Shown piece after piece: positions 1-6,726 of a stretch of DNA of 38,866 bases; positions within the stretch are counted from its first letter, which is position 1; the number at the start of each line of letters is the position of its first letter. The DNA comes from Anaeromyxobacter soli (lineage in GTDB: Bacteria > Myxococcota > Myxococcia > Myxococcales > Anaeromyxobacteraceae), in NCBI RefSeq assembly GCF_022808855.1, contig NZ_JAKZLF010000040.1, positions 1 to 38,866 on the forward strand, read 5' to 3'. The position numbers and the translations under genes are program-made. The notes under the pieces were generated by a model that searched no databases, was not told the origin of the DNA, and saw only the letters and a program-made list of their open reading frames with translations.

Positions 1-1
1 C

Positions 2-490
2 CCGTCTCCCGCCCCGGGAGCCGCCCCGCAACCCGCCCCCATTCAACAAGGGAACACGGGAACACTGAACACGCAAAAGCAGCCGTCGCCGTCGCCTGCG
101 GCTCCGGCGCGCCCGGGGCGGCGCGCGACGCGAGGCGGCGAGCCGGACTCACGTCACCGCCTGCTGCAGGAACAGCTCGAAGCCAGCTTCCGCGAGCTGT
201 GCGGCGGAACCTACGGGTTCCAGGGTGGTCGAGACGCGAAGGCGATCGCCGAGCTGCTGCGGCTCTCCGGCGGCGAGCTCGGCGAAGTCGACCGCCGGTG
301 GCGCGTCGGTCTTGGTGAAGTCGGCTTCCGCCGATGCGACACGATTCACGAGCTCGCGCGGAAGTGGAACGCCTACACGGCGAAGCGCCCAGCGCTGGGT
401 ATCCGCGACATCCGCGTCGGAGTGGGGATCCCGTCAAAGGCCGACGCTTTCCAGGAGGGCGAGTGTGAGCTCCGCTACCACAACCGGTGA
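2..490 (+). CDS. Phage-type replication/DNA-binding protein, C-terminal part (5' end outside window)
   Basis: An open frame runs from the left edge to a TGA at 488-490 with no start codon needed, so the gene begins upstream of the window. The first ~50 visible residues are a Pro/Ala/Gln-rich linker. They are followed by a folded-looking tail that begins near LLQEQLEASFRELCGG and contains an AKAIAELLRLSGGELGEVDR helix pair, an RRWRVGL stretch and WNAY. This layout (disordered linker, then a small helical tail with conserved Trp) resembles the C-terminus of phage replication-initiation or helix-turn-helix proteins; the assignment is by resemblance only. Its last 26 bases overlap the next gene, as is usual in compact phage modules. 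Confidence 0.55.
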   Translation, partial: PSPAPGAAPQPAPIQQGNTGTLNTQKQPSPSPAAPARPGRRATRGGEPDSRHRLLQEQLEASFRELCGGTYGFQGGRDAKAIAELLRLSGGELGEVDRRWRVGLGEVGFRRCDTIHELARKWNAYTAKRPALGIRDIRVGVGIPSKADAFQEGECELRYHNR

Positions 491-689
491 GCACACCGAG
501 ACGCGCGCCGCGCTCGAGCGCATCCGCGCGATCACCGCCCGCGCCGCGCAGGCGGCCGCCGCAGCGGCGATCACGCCCGACCCGCACCCGACCCCCTCAC
601 GCCCTGCCGATCGCGCGGCAGAGGCGAAACCTGCACGGGGAGCGCCGCGCCACTGGAGCGAGCTCAACCGCGACGACGTTAGCGCTTAG
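465..689 (+). CDS. Small phage hypothetical protein, Ala/Pro-rich
   Basis: A 74-residue product from GTG 465, overlapping the end of the preceding gene. Helical N-terminal half (TRAALERIRAITARAAQAAA), then a Pro/Arg-rich linker and a short acidic/Trp tail (HWSELNRDDVSA). The codon pattern fits real coding and the next gene follows after 18 nt. I do not recognise the family. By position it could be an accessory replication protein. Confidence 0.45.
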   Translation: MSSATTTGEHTETRAALERIRAITARAAQAAAAAAITPDPHPTPSRPADRAAEAKPARGAPRHWSELNRDDVSA

Positions 690-707
690 CGCGACGGAGG
701 AACGACG

Positions 708-905
708 ATGGGGATCCACATCCTTCCCGCAACCCGGTCGGTCGTAGCCACCCAGCGGCGCAAGACGGACCGCCAGCGCGAACGGGAGCGCAGCCGTTGG
801 CAGCAGAAGCGCGAGCGCAGCGTTCCCTCGCCGCCACCGCGTCCGGATCGACCCGACAAGAACCAGGGTCGGAGAGGCGTGACCTCTGGTGCCACGCTCC
901 GATGA
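708..905 (+). CDS. Small basic phage hypothetical protein
   Basis: A 65-residue, strongly basic product. ATG 708 is preceded by a good ribosome-binding site (GGAGG, 7 nt upstream). The composition (Arg/Gln/Glu-rich middle, RQREREREERS-like) suggests a charged helix or a nucleic-acid-binding tail rather than an enzyme. The stop overlaps the next ATG (ATGA at 902-905), pointing to translational coupling. No family recognised. Confidence 0.4.
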   Translation: MGIHILPATRSVVATQRRKTDRQRERERSRWQQKRERSVPSPPPRPDRPDKNQGRRGVTSGATLR

Positions 906-1069
906 GCGATACGCGGGATTGGGCGGCGGAACGACGGCGCTTTCACGCATTTCGCGACCACGCCCGAGAGGCGGAAACGACGTGGACACAACGGAAGACG
1001 ACGGCCAGGGCGGCGAAAAAAACACGCGGAGGCGCTACCGGCGGCGCCTCGCGACCGCGCAGAACGTGA
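902..1069 (+). CDS. Small phage hypothetical protein, coupled to upstream gene
   Basis: A 55-residue product starting in an ATGA overlap. The first half (RDWAAERRRFHAFRDHAREA) resembles the short Trp/Phe motif found at the C-terminus of phage replication proteins; the second half is basic and low-complexity. From 982 on, it overlaps a different frame that appears to be the better coding sequence, so the true 3' part is uncertain. Confidence 0.3.
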   Translation: MSDTRDWAAERRRFHAFRDHAREAETTWTQRKTTARAAKKTRGGATGGASRPRRT

Positions 1070-1257
1070 AGGCCGCGCTCCGGGACCTCTACGCGCTCCT
1101 CGAGGGGAACGAGATCGAGGTGAAGCGCGCCCGGGCGATGGCGCACGTGCTGCACGTTCTCGTCACCGTGATCGCCAACGCGGACATCGAGTCGCGGCTC
1201 GTGGCGCTCGAGGCGGCGTCCGAGCGCGGCCGGGAGGAGCGGAGGCTCTCGTCGTGA
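982..1257 (+). CDS. Phage hypothetical helical protein
   Basis: A 91-residue product from GTG 982. After a basic start it is clearly amphipathic-helical (NVKAALRDLYALLEGNEIEV, then an ARAMAHVLHVLVTVIANADI segment and an ESRLVALEAASERGREER helix). This pattern fits small phage regulatory or terminase-small-subunit-like proteins, but no specific family is recognised. It ends in a GTGA overlap with the next gene (1254-1257), so it belongs to the same coupled series. Confidence 0.5.
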   Translation: MDTTEDDGQGGEKNTRRRYRRRLATAQNVKAALRDLYALLEGNEIEVKRARAMAHVLHVLVTVIANADIESRLVALEAASERGREERRLSS

Positions 1258-1547
1258 GCCCGCCGCGGACGCACGCCAGCCGCGTCGCAAAGCTCGAGGC
1301 GAGTCGCCCGGCTCGCTCGTCCTCGCTCCTGCCGTTCATGACGGACGCCGAGCTCGACGAGCTCGAGGCAATCCTCGGGGGCGAGGGCGAAGACGTTTGC
1401 GCCCACTGCGGCGCGCACAACTGCGCCGCCATGCCGCGGCGCCGGCGGCCGCGCGTGGCGCCGCTGACGGAGCAGGAGACTCGGCGCGCCCAGGAGCTCC
1501 TCGCCGGCGCCGAGGCGCGGCGAGCCGAGGCGGAGGCGCGCCGTTGA
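1254..1547 (+). CDS. Phage hypothetical protein with acidic motif and Cys/His pair
   Basis: A 97-residue product from GTG 1254, coupled through a GTGA overlap. Contains a TDAELDELEAILGGEG helix followed by CAHCGAHNC, a possible metal-binding Cys/His cluster, and an Arg/Ala/Glu-rich C-terminal helix. Function unknown. The Cys/His cluster together with a charged helix suggests a small regulator. The stop overlaps the next start (TTGA, 1544-1547). Confidence 0.5.
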   Translation: MSPPRTHASRVAKLEASRPARSSSLLPFMTDAELDELEAILGGEGEDVCAHCGAHNCAAMPRRRRPRVAPLTEQETRRAQELLAGAEARRAEAEARR

Positions 1548-2035
1548 GCCACCTCCCTCGCACTCGCGCCGGCGCGCTGACGACGCTTCGCGAGCTCGCC
1601 GCGTATCACGAGGCAGGGCACGCCGTCGCCGCGCTCGCTACCGGCTGCGAACTCGGGGCTATGACGGTCGGCCCGCACGGCGGAGGACTCACACGGTTCC
1701 GTCCTCCACGAGATGTACCGGCGGCGCGGTCGCGCCGGGACGCGGTCCTGCGCCATCTCGCCGGGGCAGCCGGTGAGGCAGTCGTCGTCGGCCTCGGTTC
1801 GCTGAGCTTCGCGGAAGTCGATGCCCGGTGCGGCGGCGCGGCAACGGACTTCGCGGCCGCGCGTCGCGCCTGCGGACCGGGAGGGGAGCTGAGCTTCCTT
1901 ACCTGGAGGTGGCCCAGGACAGTCGACCTGCTCGTCCGCCGGTGGACCGCCGTTGAGGCGCTCGCGAGCGTTCTCCGGACGGAAGGCGCGATCGAGGGGT
2001 CACGCGCATCGGCGATCGTGGAGCGAGCGAGATGA
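1544..2035 (+). CDS. Small metalloprotease-like protein with M41/FtsH-type HEAGH motif
   Basis: A 163-residue product, start TTG 1544 overlapping the previous stop. Near the N-terminus an AAYHEAGHAVAALATG segment (His22, Glu23, His26) matches the zinc motif of the FtsH (M41) peptidase domain, where the two His bind Zn and the Glu is catalytic. No AAA+ ATPase domain is present and there is no membrane segment, so if active it would be a stand-alone soluble protease. Length fits the protease domain alone. It sits in the phage gene series and ends in an ATGA overlap with the sigma-like gene. The HEAGH motif is seen directly; activity is inferred. Confidence 0.6.
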   Translation: MSHLPRTRAGALTTLRELAAYHEAGHAVAALATGCELGAMTVGPHGGGLTRFRPPRDVPAARSRRDAVLRHLAGAAGEAVVVGLGSLSFAEVDARCGGAATDFAAARRACGPGGELSFLTWRWPRTVDLLVRRWTAVEALASVLRTEGAIEGSRASAIVERAR

Positions 2036-2386
2036 CGCGCAGAGAGTGCGCGGCGCTGCCGCGGCCGTGCCCGCGGACGAGCTGCCGCTACCACCTGCTC
2101 CCCGAGGTACGCGGAGCGAGGCTCGAGGAACTCGTCGAGACGTGCGCGCTCGACGTCGCAGATCGCGGCGGCGCGACGCTGCAGGAGATCCCAGGCGCTT
2201 CGCCTGACGCGCGAGCGCGTCCGACAGATCGAGGCGCGGGGCCTGCGGAAGCTGCGCGGCGACGCCGCCGGTGCGCTCGAGGAGTTCCGCCCGCCGCCGC
2301 TCCCGGAGCGCGTCAACGAGACGACGAGCACGCAGACGGAGACGCAGCGCCCCGCCGGGGACGCCCGATCGACCCCGTCCAGCTGA
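2032..2386 (+). pseudogene. Sigma-70 region 4-like DNA-binding regulator (frameshifted)
   Basis: Begins at ATG 2032 with the Cys-containing start RECAALPRPCPRTSCRYHL and an ETCALDVADRGGATLQEI helix, as in small delta-proteobacterial regulators related to sigma factor region 4. After the codon ending at 2190 the homology continues in the +1 frame (from 2192) with ALRLTRERVRQIEARGLRKL, the classic region 4.2 recognition helix of RpoD-type sigma factors, and this frame stops at 2384-2386. Read without the shift, the product instead runs to 2403 with a low-complexity tail. The alignment gap at 2190/2192 suggests about two bases are missing relative to relatives. Decay, a sequencing error or programmed slippage are all possible. 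Confidence 0.6.
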
Positions 2387-2392
2387 CGCCAG

Positions 2393-2683
2393 TTATCGGC
2401 TGAGCGGCGGCTGACCCGTGCTGCGCCGCTGCTCCGCGATCTCGATGAGCTCGCCGATGCGCGTGCAGCCGTGCAGCGGCGGGCCCGAGCCCGTCGCGCG
2501 ATCGAGCAGCGTGAGCAGCTCCCCGAGCTCGTCCGCGGTGAGCCACCCGACGGCCGCGAACCACCGGCCTTCGGTCGGCGCCGCCTCCGTCGGAGGGGCG
2601 ATCCCGTTCGCGACTGCGGTGAGCGCTGCGAGCCTGCGGGAAAGGTGCTCGGCGGCGAGCGCCTTGATCGGTTCGAGGCACAT
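2393..2683 (-). CDS. Phage hypothetical protein (minus strand)
   Basis: A 96-residue product from ATG 2683 (a GTG at 2692 would add three residues). The sequence alternates plausible helices (EPIKALAAEHLSRRLAALTA, then LTADELGELLTLLDRATG and CTRIGELIEIAEQ) and lacks the Arg/Ser-rich character of antisense shadows here. It is convergent with the sigma-like gene and divergent from the coiled-coil gene. The 10-bp block GCGATACGTG lies on its own strand directly in front of the start, so it may be regulated with the rightward genes. Family unknown. Confidence 0.5.
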   Translation of the reverse strand: MCLEPIKALAAEHLSRRLAALTAVANGIAPPTEAAPTEGRWFAAVGWLTADELGELLTLLDRATGSGPPLHGCTRIGELIEIAEQRRSTGQPPLSR

Positions 2684-2689
2684 GCCCCG

Positions 2690-2735
2690 CACGTATCGCG
2701 TGCGGCTTCCGGCGCGCAGCCCTGGGCGATACGTG
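2690..2735. repeat. Inverted repeat CACGTATCGC / GCGATACGTG between divergent genes
   Basis: A perfect 10-bp inverted repeat: CACGTATCGC at 2690-2699 and GCGATACGTG at 2726-2735, 26 nt apart, centred between the divergent starts at 2683 and 2758. A third copy of the same 10-mer is at 4029-4038. The arrangement suggests a shared operator or two divergent promoters of one class. Confidence 0.55.
2706..2733 (+). promoter_or_regulatory. Repeated phage promoter-like element, copy 1
   Basis: CTTCCG (2706-2711), a 16-bp spacer, then GATACG (2728-2733), continuing as GTG. About 26 of 32 positions in this block match the copy at 4009-4036. It lies 25-50 nt upstream of the coiled-coil gene. It does not match the sigma-70 -35 consensus, so a phage-specific activator or sigma may use it. 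Confidence 0.5.
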
Positions 2736-2757
2736 GGACGCCATGGAGGACGCGTAC

Positions 2758-3359
2758 ATGGCGAAGAACCCGATCAGCACAGCAGAGAAGAACTTGGCGG
2801 CGGCGCGCGCGGACCTCGAGCGCGCAGCGGCGGCGCACGATCGCGAGGCCCAGCGCCTCGCCGAGACGAACGCCGAGATCGAACGGCTCGGGGGCGAGGT
2901 CCGCGAGACGGACCCCGACGACAACGCCGCGTTCGCGAAGCTCGTCGCCGAGCGCGACGCCGCGCGCGGGCGCAGGGAGGCGCTCGAGCTGCGCGTCGAG
3001 AAGGCCGCCGCCGCGCTCGGGCGCGCGAGGGACAACGCGGCGCGCGCGGAGCGCGACATCAAGCGCTGCAGGTCGCGGACCTGGACGAGCAGCTCCAGGC
3101 GAAAGACGCGGCGGTCACGGCGGAGGTGGAGGAGTTCTACCGCCGGATCCGGTCGCGAATCGGCGAGGCTCGAAAGCTCGCCGAGGCGGCGAACAGGATC
3201 GAGGCGGCGATGGGCCGGTCGCGCGCGTGGGCCGATCGCGCTCGCGGATCGCGCTGGGCGGGGGTCACCGCGAACAAGGGCCTGTTCCGGGTGATCCCGG
3301 GCGTGCTCCCCGACGAGATCCCGGATCGGGAGTACCTGCCCGCTGTGGCGGAGGAGTGA
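2758..3359 (+). pseudogene. Phage coiled-coil protein (frameshifted)
   Basis: ATG 2758 has a strong GGAGG 8 nt upstream (an ATG at 2743 also exists). The first ~100 residues are a long charged coiled coil (AEKNLAAARADLERAAAAHD, then RDAARGRREALELRVEKAAA). At about 3063 the frame must move by -1: the coiled coil continues as ALQVADLDEQLQAKDAAVTA and EVEEFYRRIRSRIGEARKLA, ending in a DREYLPAVAEE tail at 3359. Without the shift the product becomes Arg/Ser-rich and stops at 3294. One missing G at AAG-CGC would explain it. The stop overlaps the next ATG (TGATG). By position it may be a structural scaffold or tail-associated protein; no family recognised. Confidence 0.5.
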
Positions 3360-3844
3360 TGGCGATGACGAGAACCGAGATCGAAACGATCGCCCGTCGG
3401 GAGCTCGGCGCGGACGCCAGGCTCGACGGCGTCGACGACCGCCAGGTGATCCGGAGCGTTCTCGCCCGCGTCGTTCCGACCCTGGACACCGTCGGGGCGA
3501 GCGACGCGTACCTGGACGCCGCTCTTCGGGCCGCTGTCGACCGGCACGACGCGACCGCGCCGAGTGCCCCTGCGGGCGCTGAGGCGGCGCGGGCGCGCAT
3601 GATCCTGGACGCGGAGAATGCGTGGCGGTCCGACGCCGCGGTGGTGACGCGCCACGATGCGGAGCGCGACGCCACGCACCGCGCGGCGCGCGAGCGGCTC
3701 TGCGCGGTCGCAGCGACGCGCCGCGGCGGCGGACCCGCCACGGATGCCGAGAAGGCTCGCGAGCAGGCGCGCCGCGACGCCGAGGACGCGTGGAAGACGC
3801 CGCTCGCGTGCTCCGCCTACGCGGTCCCGAACGACGAGGAGTAG
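3359..3844 (+). CDS. Phage hypothetical helical protein
   Basis: A 161-residue product from ATG 3359, overlapping the previous stop. The first half has regular helices (TRTEIETIARRELGADARLD, then VIRSVLARVVPTLDTVGASD), the rest is charged helix (ARARMILDAENAWRSDAAVV and a second EKAREQARRDAEDAWKTPL helix). Ends with an acidic tail. The pattern matches small phage structural or connector-adjacent hypotheticals, but I cannot name a family. It is the last gene before a gap holding two promoter-like repeats and a terminator. Confidence 0.5.
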   Translation: MAMTRTEIETIARRELGADARLDGVDDRQVIRSVLARVVPTLDTVGASDAYLDAALRAAVDRHDATAPSAPAGAEAARARMILDAENAWRSDAAVVTRHDAERDATHRAARERLCAVAATRRGGGPATDAEKAREQARRDAEDAWKTPLACSAYAVPNDEE

Positions 3845-3851
3845 CGGGCCG

Positions 3852-3880
3852 CTTCCGCTCGGCAAGCGCCGGGTGATACC
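3852..3880 (+). promoter_or_regulatory. Repeated phage promoter-like element, copy 2
   Basis: CTTCCG (3852-3857), a 17-bp spacer ending GGGT, then GATACC (3875-3880). Same hexamers and similar spacing as copies 1 and 3, but less conserved downstream. Lies just after the stop at 3844. Confidence 0.4.
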
Positions 3881-3961
3881 CGAGGATTGCCGACGCGGAG
3901 GGTCCACCATCCCCCTGCGCCGGCCCCGCGCTCGGGGCGGGCTCGGGAGCGCGTTCCTCCG

Positions 3962-3995
3962 GGGCGGGCCGTCGCAAGGCGGCCCGCCCTTCTTC
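3962..3995 (+). terminator. Rho-independent terminator
   Basis: GGGCGGGCCG and CGGCCCGCCC form a 10-bp stem around an 8-nt TCGCAAGG loop, followed by TTCTTC. It would end transcription of the upstream phage gene series, ahead of the third promoter-like repeat. Confidence 0.75.
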
Positions 3996-4008
3996 ATCGG
4001 AGCACAGC

Positions 4009-4036
4009 CTTCCGTCGCGCGCGCCCGGGCGATACG
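4009..4036 (+). promoter_or_regulatory. Repeated phage promoter-like element, copy 3
   Basis: CTTCCG (4009-4014), a 16-bp spacer, GATACG (4031-4036), again followed by TG. It sits between a terminator and the tail-fibre-like gene (ATG 4084), as expected for that gene's promoter. Confidence 0.55.
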
Positions 4037-4083
4037 TGCCGGTCTACGACGCCGGCATGCTCGCCGGCGCGAGGAGCTGACAA

Positions 4084-4749
4084 ATGGTGAAACCGACCAA
4101 CGCCGCCCGCTGGGCAGAGGCACTCGACGGAACCCCTTCCGCGGACATCGTGGAGCCGAACGGTGCCCAGAAGGACGCGGGCTGGGCTGCGAACCAGGCC
4201 CCGCCGGCCAGCTACTTCAACTGGTGGCAGTGGGCGGTCTACCAGTGGATCAAGTGGCTGCGCGACTCCGCGCTCGTGCTGCTGGACGCGGCGCAGACCT
4301 TCACCGCGAAGCAGACCTTCCAGGCGGGGCTCGCGACGCCGCTCGCGCCCGCGGCCGGCGACGACGTAGCGAACAAGGCGTACGTCGACGGCGGCGACTC
4401 CGCGGCGACCGCGTTCGCGGCGTCGCTGCGGCGCATCTTCGCCTGGGCCACGCTCGGCACGAGCGACGTGAACGCTGGCGCCTGCTCGGTCTACGATGGC
4501 GACGGGATCACAGCGACGAACACCGAGACGGCGATCTCGGTGACGTTCTCGACGCCCATGCCCGACACGGACTACGCCGTGCTCGTCCAGTGCGAGAACG
4601 CGTGGTTCGTCCAGCGCGTCACGAACAAGACGGTGAACGGGTTCACGATCGGCGCCGGACCGCGGTGGGACGGGTCCACGTGGGTCGCGCCGGTGCTCAC
4701 GGTCGGGTACGCGTTCTCCATCGCGGTGGTCCGGAACCCGATCGCGTAG
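4084..4749 (+). CDS. Phage tail fibre / tail-associated protein
   Basis: A 221-residue product. The N-terminal part has the short Trp-rich segment NWWQWAVYQWIKWL typical of phage tail-fibre or baseplate-linked proteins, then an ALVLLDAAQTFTAKQTFQAG segment and NKAYVDGGDSAA, the 'tail-fibre repeat' style also seen in trimerising phage fibres. The C-terminal ~110 residues are beta-rich (ETAISVTFSTPMPDTDYAVL, NKTVNGFTIGAGPRW), like a fibre head domain. Start ATG 4084 follows GAGGAG with ~8 nt spacing. It has its own upstream promoter-like repeat. After it the phage module stops abruptly and unrelated minus-strand cargo begins. Receptor-binding or virion role inferred from the family. Confidence 0.7.
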   Translation: MVKPTNAARWAEALDGTPSADIVEPNGAQKDAGWAANQAPPASYFNWWQWAVYQWIKWLRDSALVLLDAAQTFTAKQTFQAGLATPLAPAAGDDVANKAYVDGGDSAATAFAASLRRIFAWATLGTSDVNAGACSVYDGDGITATNTETAISVTFSTPMPDTDYAVLVQCENAWFVQRVTNKTVNGFTIGAGPRWDGSTWVAPVLTVGYAFSIAVVRNPIA

Positions 4750-4967
4750 AGCACCGCCGCGCCGGGAGATCGTCGCGGCGGCGCAGGCGACGGGCGTGCG
4801 GTGCCGTCAGCGGAACGGGGTGTTCGCCGAGGCGTCAGCGCGACGCTCGGTCTCGTGACGAGAATGAGTGCGCCGCATGCACGCGGCGCCTCGGTCCGGA
4901 AGCCTACTACCGCGAGAACATGGTGCCGGCGCGCTCCCCTGCCTGCGGCTCGGGAACAGGTCGATCT
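4750..4967. other. Gap between tail-fibre gene and ATPase cargo; possible gene relic
   Basis: No gene with a usable start. On the plus strand a short open stretch from about 4766 (EIVAAAQATGVRCRQRNGVF, stop near 4858) reads like the end of a protein but has no start codon. It may be the remains of a tail-assembly gene displaced by the cargo insertion. Confidence 0.3.
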
Positions 4968-6239
4968 TCACCGCCCTTCGTCGAGCCGACCAGACCACCT
5001 CAAGTAGAAGAGAAGATATGGGTTGGGCATGTCGAGGTTCTGCTCATCCCAGTCCATGACGCGGTCTTGGGGCGACTTCTCGTCCGCAATCCTCGTCATG
5101 TGGGTCAGAGTTCCGATGATACTGGACCCGCTGGGCGCATCGCCGTGGCAGAGCTGCGCCGTGCGGCGAACGACCTCGTCGTACTTGAAGGACAGCTGCG
5201 GCGGGTCCAACGCCACGGCCTTGAGGACCGCTCGATACACGTCTCCGGTCGAGCCATCGTGGAATGTGTACGTCTTCCGCTCCGTGCCGCGTGTCCTCGG
5301 GCCATCCAACAGCGCGCTCACGAGGGACCGGAAGTCCGTTACGAGGGCAGCGCGCTTGCAGATGCGGACGAGTCGCTCAGGTGACTCCGGGTATTCCGCA
5401 GTGTCGTGAAGCTCCTCTTCCACGCCGAGCTCGAAGCACGCGTTGAGGCAGATGACCTGCATCAGCTGCGGCGAGCCGGCAGATTCAGCCGCGAACCGCG
5501 CGATAGATGCATCGTCGAGCTTCACCTTCAGTTTCCCGAAGCCCACCTGCGCGATCGACATCAGGTCGCTGGGCGACCAATACGACTGATCCAACGACAA
5601 CAACCGCCCCCGGAGCTCAGGATTCGCGCGGACGACGTCGTCCGCACGGTAGGGCACGGATGCAGTAATGATACGGATGCCCGCCGCCGCGGCTTCCTTG
5701 ATCTGCCTCGCGGCGTCGCCCTGGACCGTTCGCTCGATGTAGTGGAAGTCGTCGAGGAGGACGACGAAGCTGCTTCCGGCGATCTCCTTCGCAACCTGCT
5801 GGAGTCCGCGCCGACGGTACGTCTCCTGCCGCGACCGCTCGTGCGACGCGCCCACGGACGCCGAACCCCCCGCCTCTCCTTGCGCAACGAACGGGATGCC
5901 CGCTTTCCCCTTGGCCTCGGCGCTCACCTCTCCTGAAACCCCCGTCGTTCGAGCGCGCGCCACTTCGTCGGGTACGCCCATCCAATCCAAGGCGCGGTCC
6001 CAGATTTCGTCCGCACGAGAGATTCCCGCCCCAAACACCGGGATCAGGTTCTCGCGCCCGACGACCTTCTCGATGAGAACGCTCTTGCCCGACTTCGAAG
6101 GACCGGAAACGGAGATGACCTGCTTCGGCACCTCTAGGTATTGAGCGAGCCGCTGCTCCAGCGTCTCAGCCGGACGCGCCACGTACGTGTGCGTCGGGAA
6201 GTCGTTGGGAGTGAAGACCTCAGTCGCTCGAAGCGCCAC
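4968..6239 (-). CDS. ATP-binding protein (AAA/STAND-like), putative defence ATPase
   Basis: About 423 residues. Start chosen at GTG 6239 because GGAGG lies 4-5 nt in front of it; ATG 6290 would add 17 residues but lacks a ribosome-binding site. Walker A is GPSKSGKS (about residues 46-53), Walker B is FVVLLDDFHYIE, and a sensor-like IITASVPYR follows. The rest is helical and ends in a winged-helix-like region with MPNPYLLFYLRWSG. This architecture (short N-terminal segment, single P-loop domain, C-terminal helical/wHTH part) is typical of stand-alone STAND-like ATPases in bacterial accessory regions. No effector domain is visible. Its upstream same-strand neighbour is the three-repeat small protein; base composition is lower in GC than the phage genes. 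ATPase assignment is firm, defence role inferred. Confidence 0.75.
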   Translation of the reverse strand: MALRATEVFTPNDFPTHTYVARPAETLEQRLAQYLEVPKQVISVSGPSKSGKSVLIEKVVGRENLIPVFGAGISRADEIWDRALDWMGVPDEVARARTTGVSGEVSAEAKGKAGIPFVAQGEAGGSASVGASHERSRQETYRRRGLQQVAKEIAGSSFVVLLDDFHYIERTVQGDAARQIKEAAAAGIRIITASVPYRADDVVRANPELRGRLLSLDQSYWSPSDLMSIAQVGFGKLKVKLDDASIARFAAESAGSPQLMQVICLNACFELGVEEELHDTAEYPESPERLVRICKRAALVTDFRSLVSALLDGPRTRGTERKTYTFHDGSTGDVYRAVLKAVALDPPQLSFKYDEVVRRTAQLCHGDAPSGSSIIGTLTHMTRIADEKSPQDRVMDWDEQNLDMPNPYLLFYLRWSGRLDEGR

Positions 6240-6386
6240 GTAACCTCCGGTGGAGAAGCGGCGAGGATACCGCGTTTCGCCGCGGAACATTTTCGATGGG
6301 GCGTCGTAATCCGGGCCGGGCGCGTGGCGTGATGATGACCTCTCGCCCGCGCCGTCCTTGACGTGCTCCTCCCCGTCGGGCGCCGC

Positions 6387-6614
6387 TCAGTCCTCCAGGA
6401 TCACGTGTCCCTTGCCTGCTGCGGCGAGTCGCGCCAGGTCGTCGACCGAATACATCTTCAGGCCCGTGATCGTGACACTCCCGCCACCGCGGCCTGCGGC
6501 AGCTGCGAGGCGCGCCAGATCATCAACGGCGCGCCTGCTACCATCAATCCTGAACCCGCCCCCGGCGGCAGCAATCCTCGCCAGGTCATCTATCGTCAAC
6601 AGTGCCAGTGCCAT
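6387..6614 (-). CDS. Small protein of three DDLARLAAAG repeats
   Basis: A 75-residue product built almost entirely of three repeats of about 23-26 residues: TIDDLARIAAAGGGFRIDG, VDDLARLAAAAGRGGGSVTI and VDDLARLAAAGKGHVILED. Each has a predicted short helix (DDLARLAAA) then a Gly turn and a beta strand, suggesting a small alpha/beta solenoid. ATG 6614 is preceded by AGGGGG at good spacing, and a TATACG -10-like hexamer lies 19 nt further up. It is transcribed toward the ATPase gene on the same strand, likely as one operon. No enzyme motif; possibly a sensor, adaptor or ATPase partner. Function unknown. Confidence 0.65.
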   Translation of the reverse strand: MALALLTIDDLARIAAAGGGFRIDGSRRAVDDLARLAAAAGRGGGSVTITGLKMYSVDDLARLAAAGKGHVILED

Positions 6615-6632
6615 CTATTTGCCCCCTGAGTC

Positions 6633-6638
6633 CGTATA
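6633..6638 (-). promoter_or_regulatory. -10-like element for the repeat-protein/ATPase operon
   Basis: TATACG on the minus strand, about 18 nt upstream of ATG 6614. No convincing -35 hexamer at 16-18 bp, so support is from the -10 and position only. Confidence 0.35.
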
Positions 6639-6691
6639 GCGCATGGCACTGACAGTACTTCATCGTCCGCCCAGATGGTGAACGCGCGCAC

Positions 6692-6720
6692 GTGACCTTC
6701 ATGGCATCGAGAGGTAGTCT
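6692..6720 (+). promoter_or_regulatory. Sigma-70-type promoter, leaderless with ATG 6727
   Basis: GTGACC (6692-6697), exactly 17 bp, then TAGTCT (6715-6720). The start codon is 6 nt after the -10, so the transcript would begin at or next to the ATG. Confidence 0.55.
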
Positions 6721-6726
6721 CGCGCC

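Noticed and set aside
13-349. Small minus-strand frames at the left edge
   Set aside because: They lie antisense to the truncated plus-strand gene that has better coding character.
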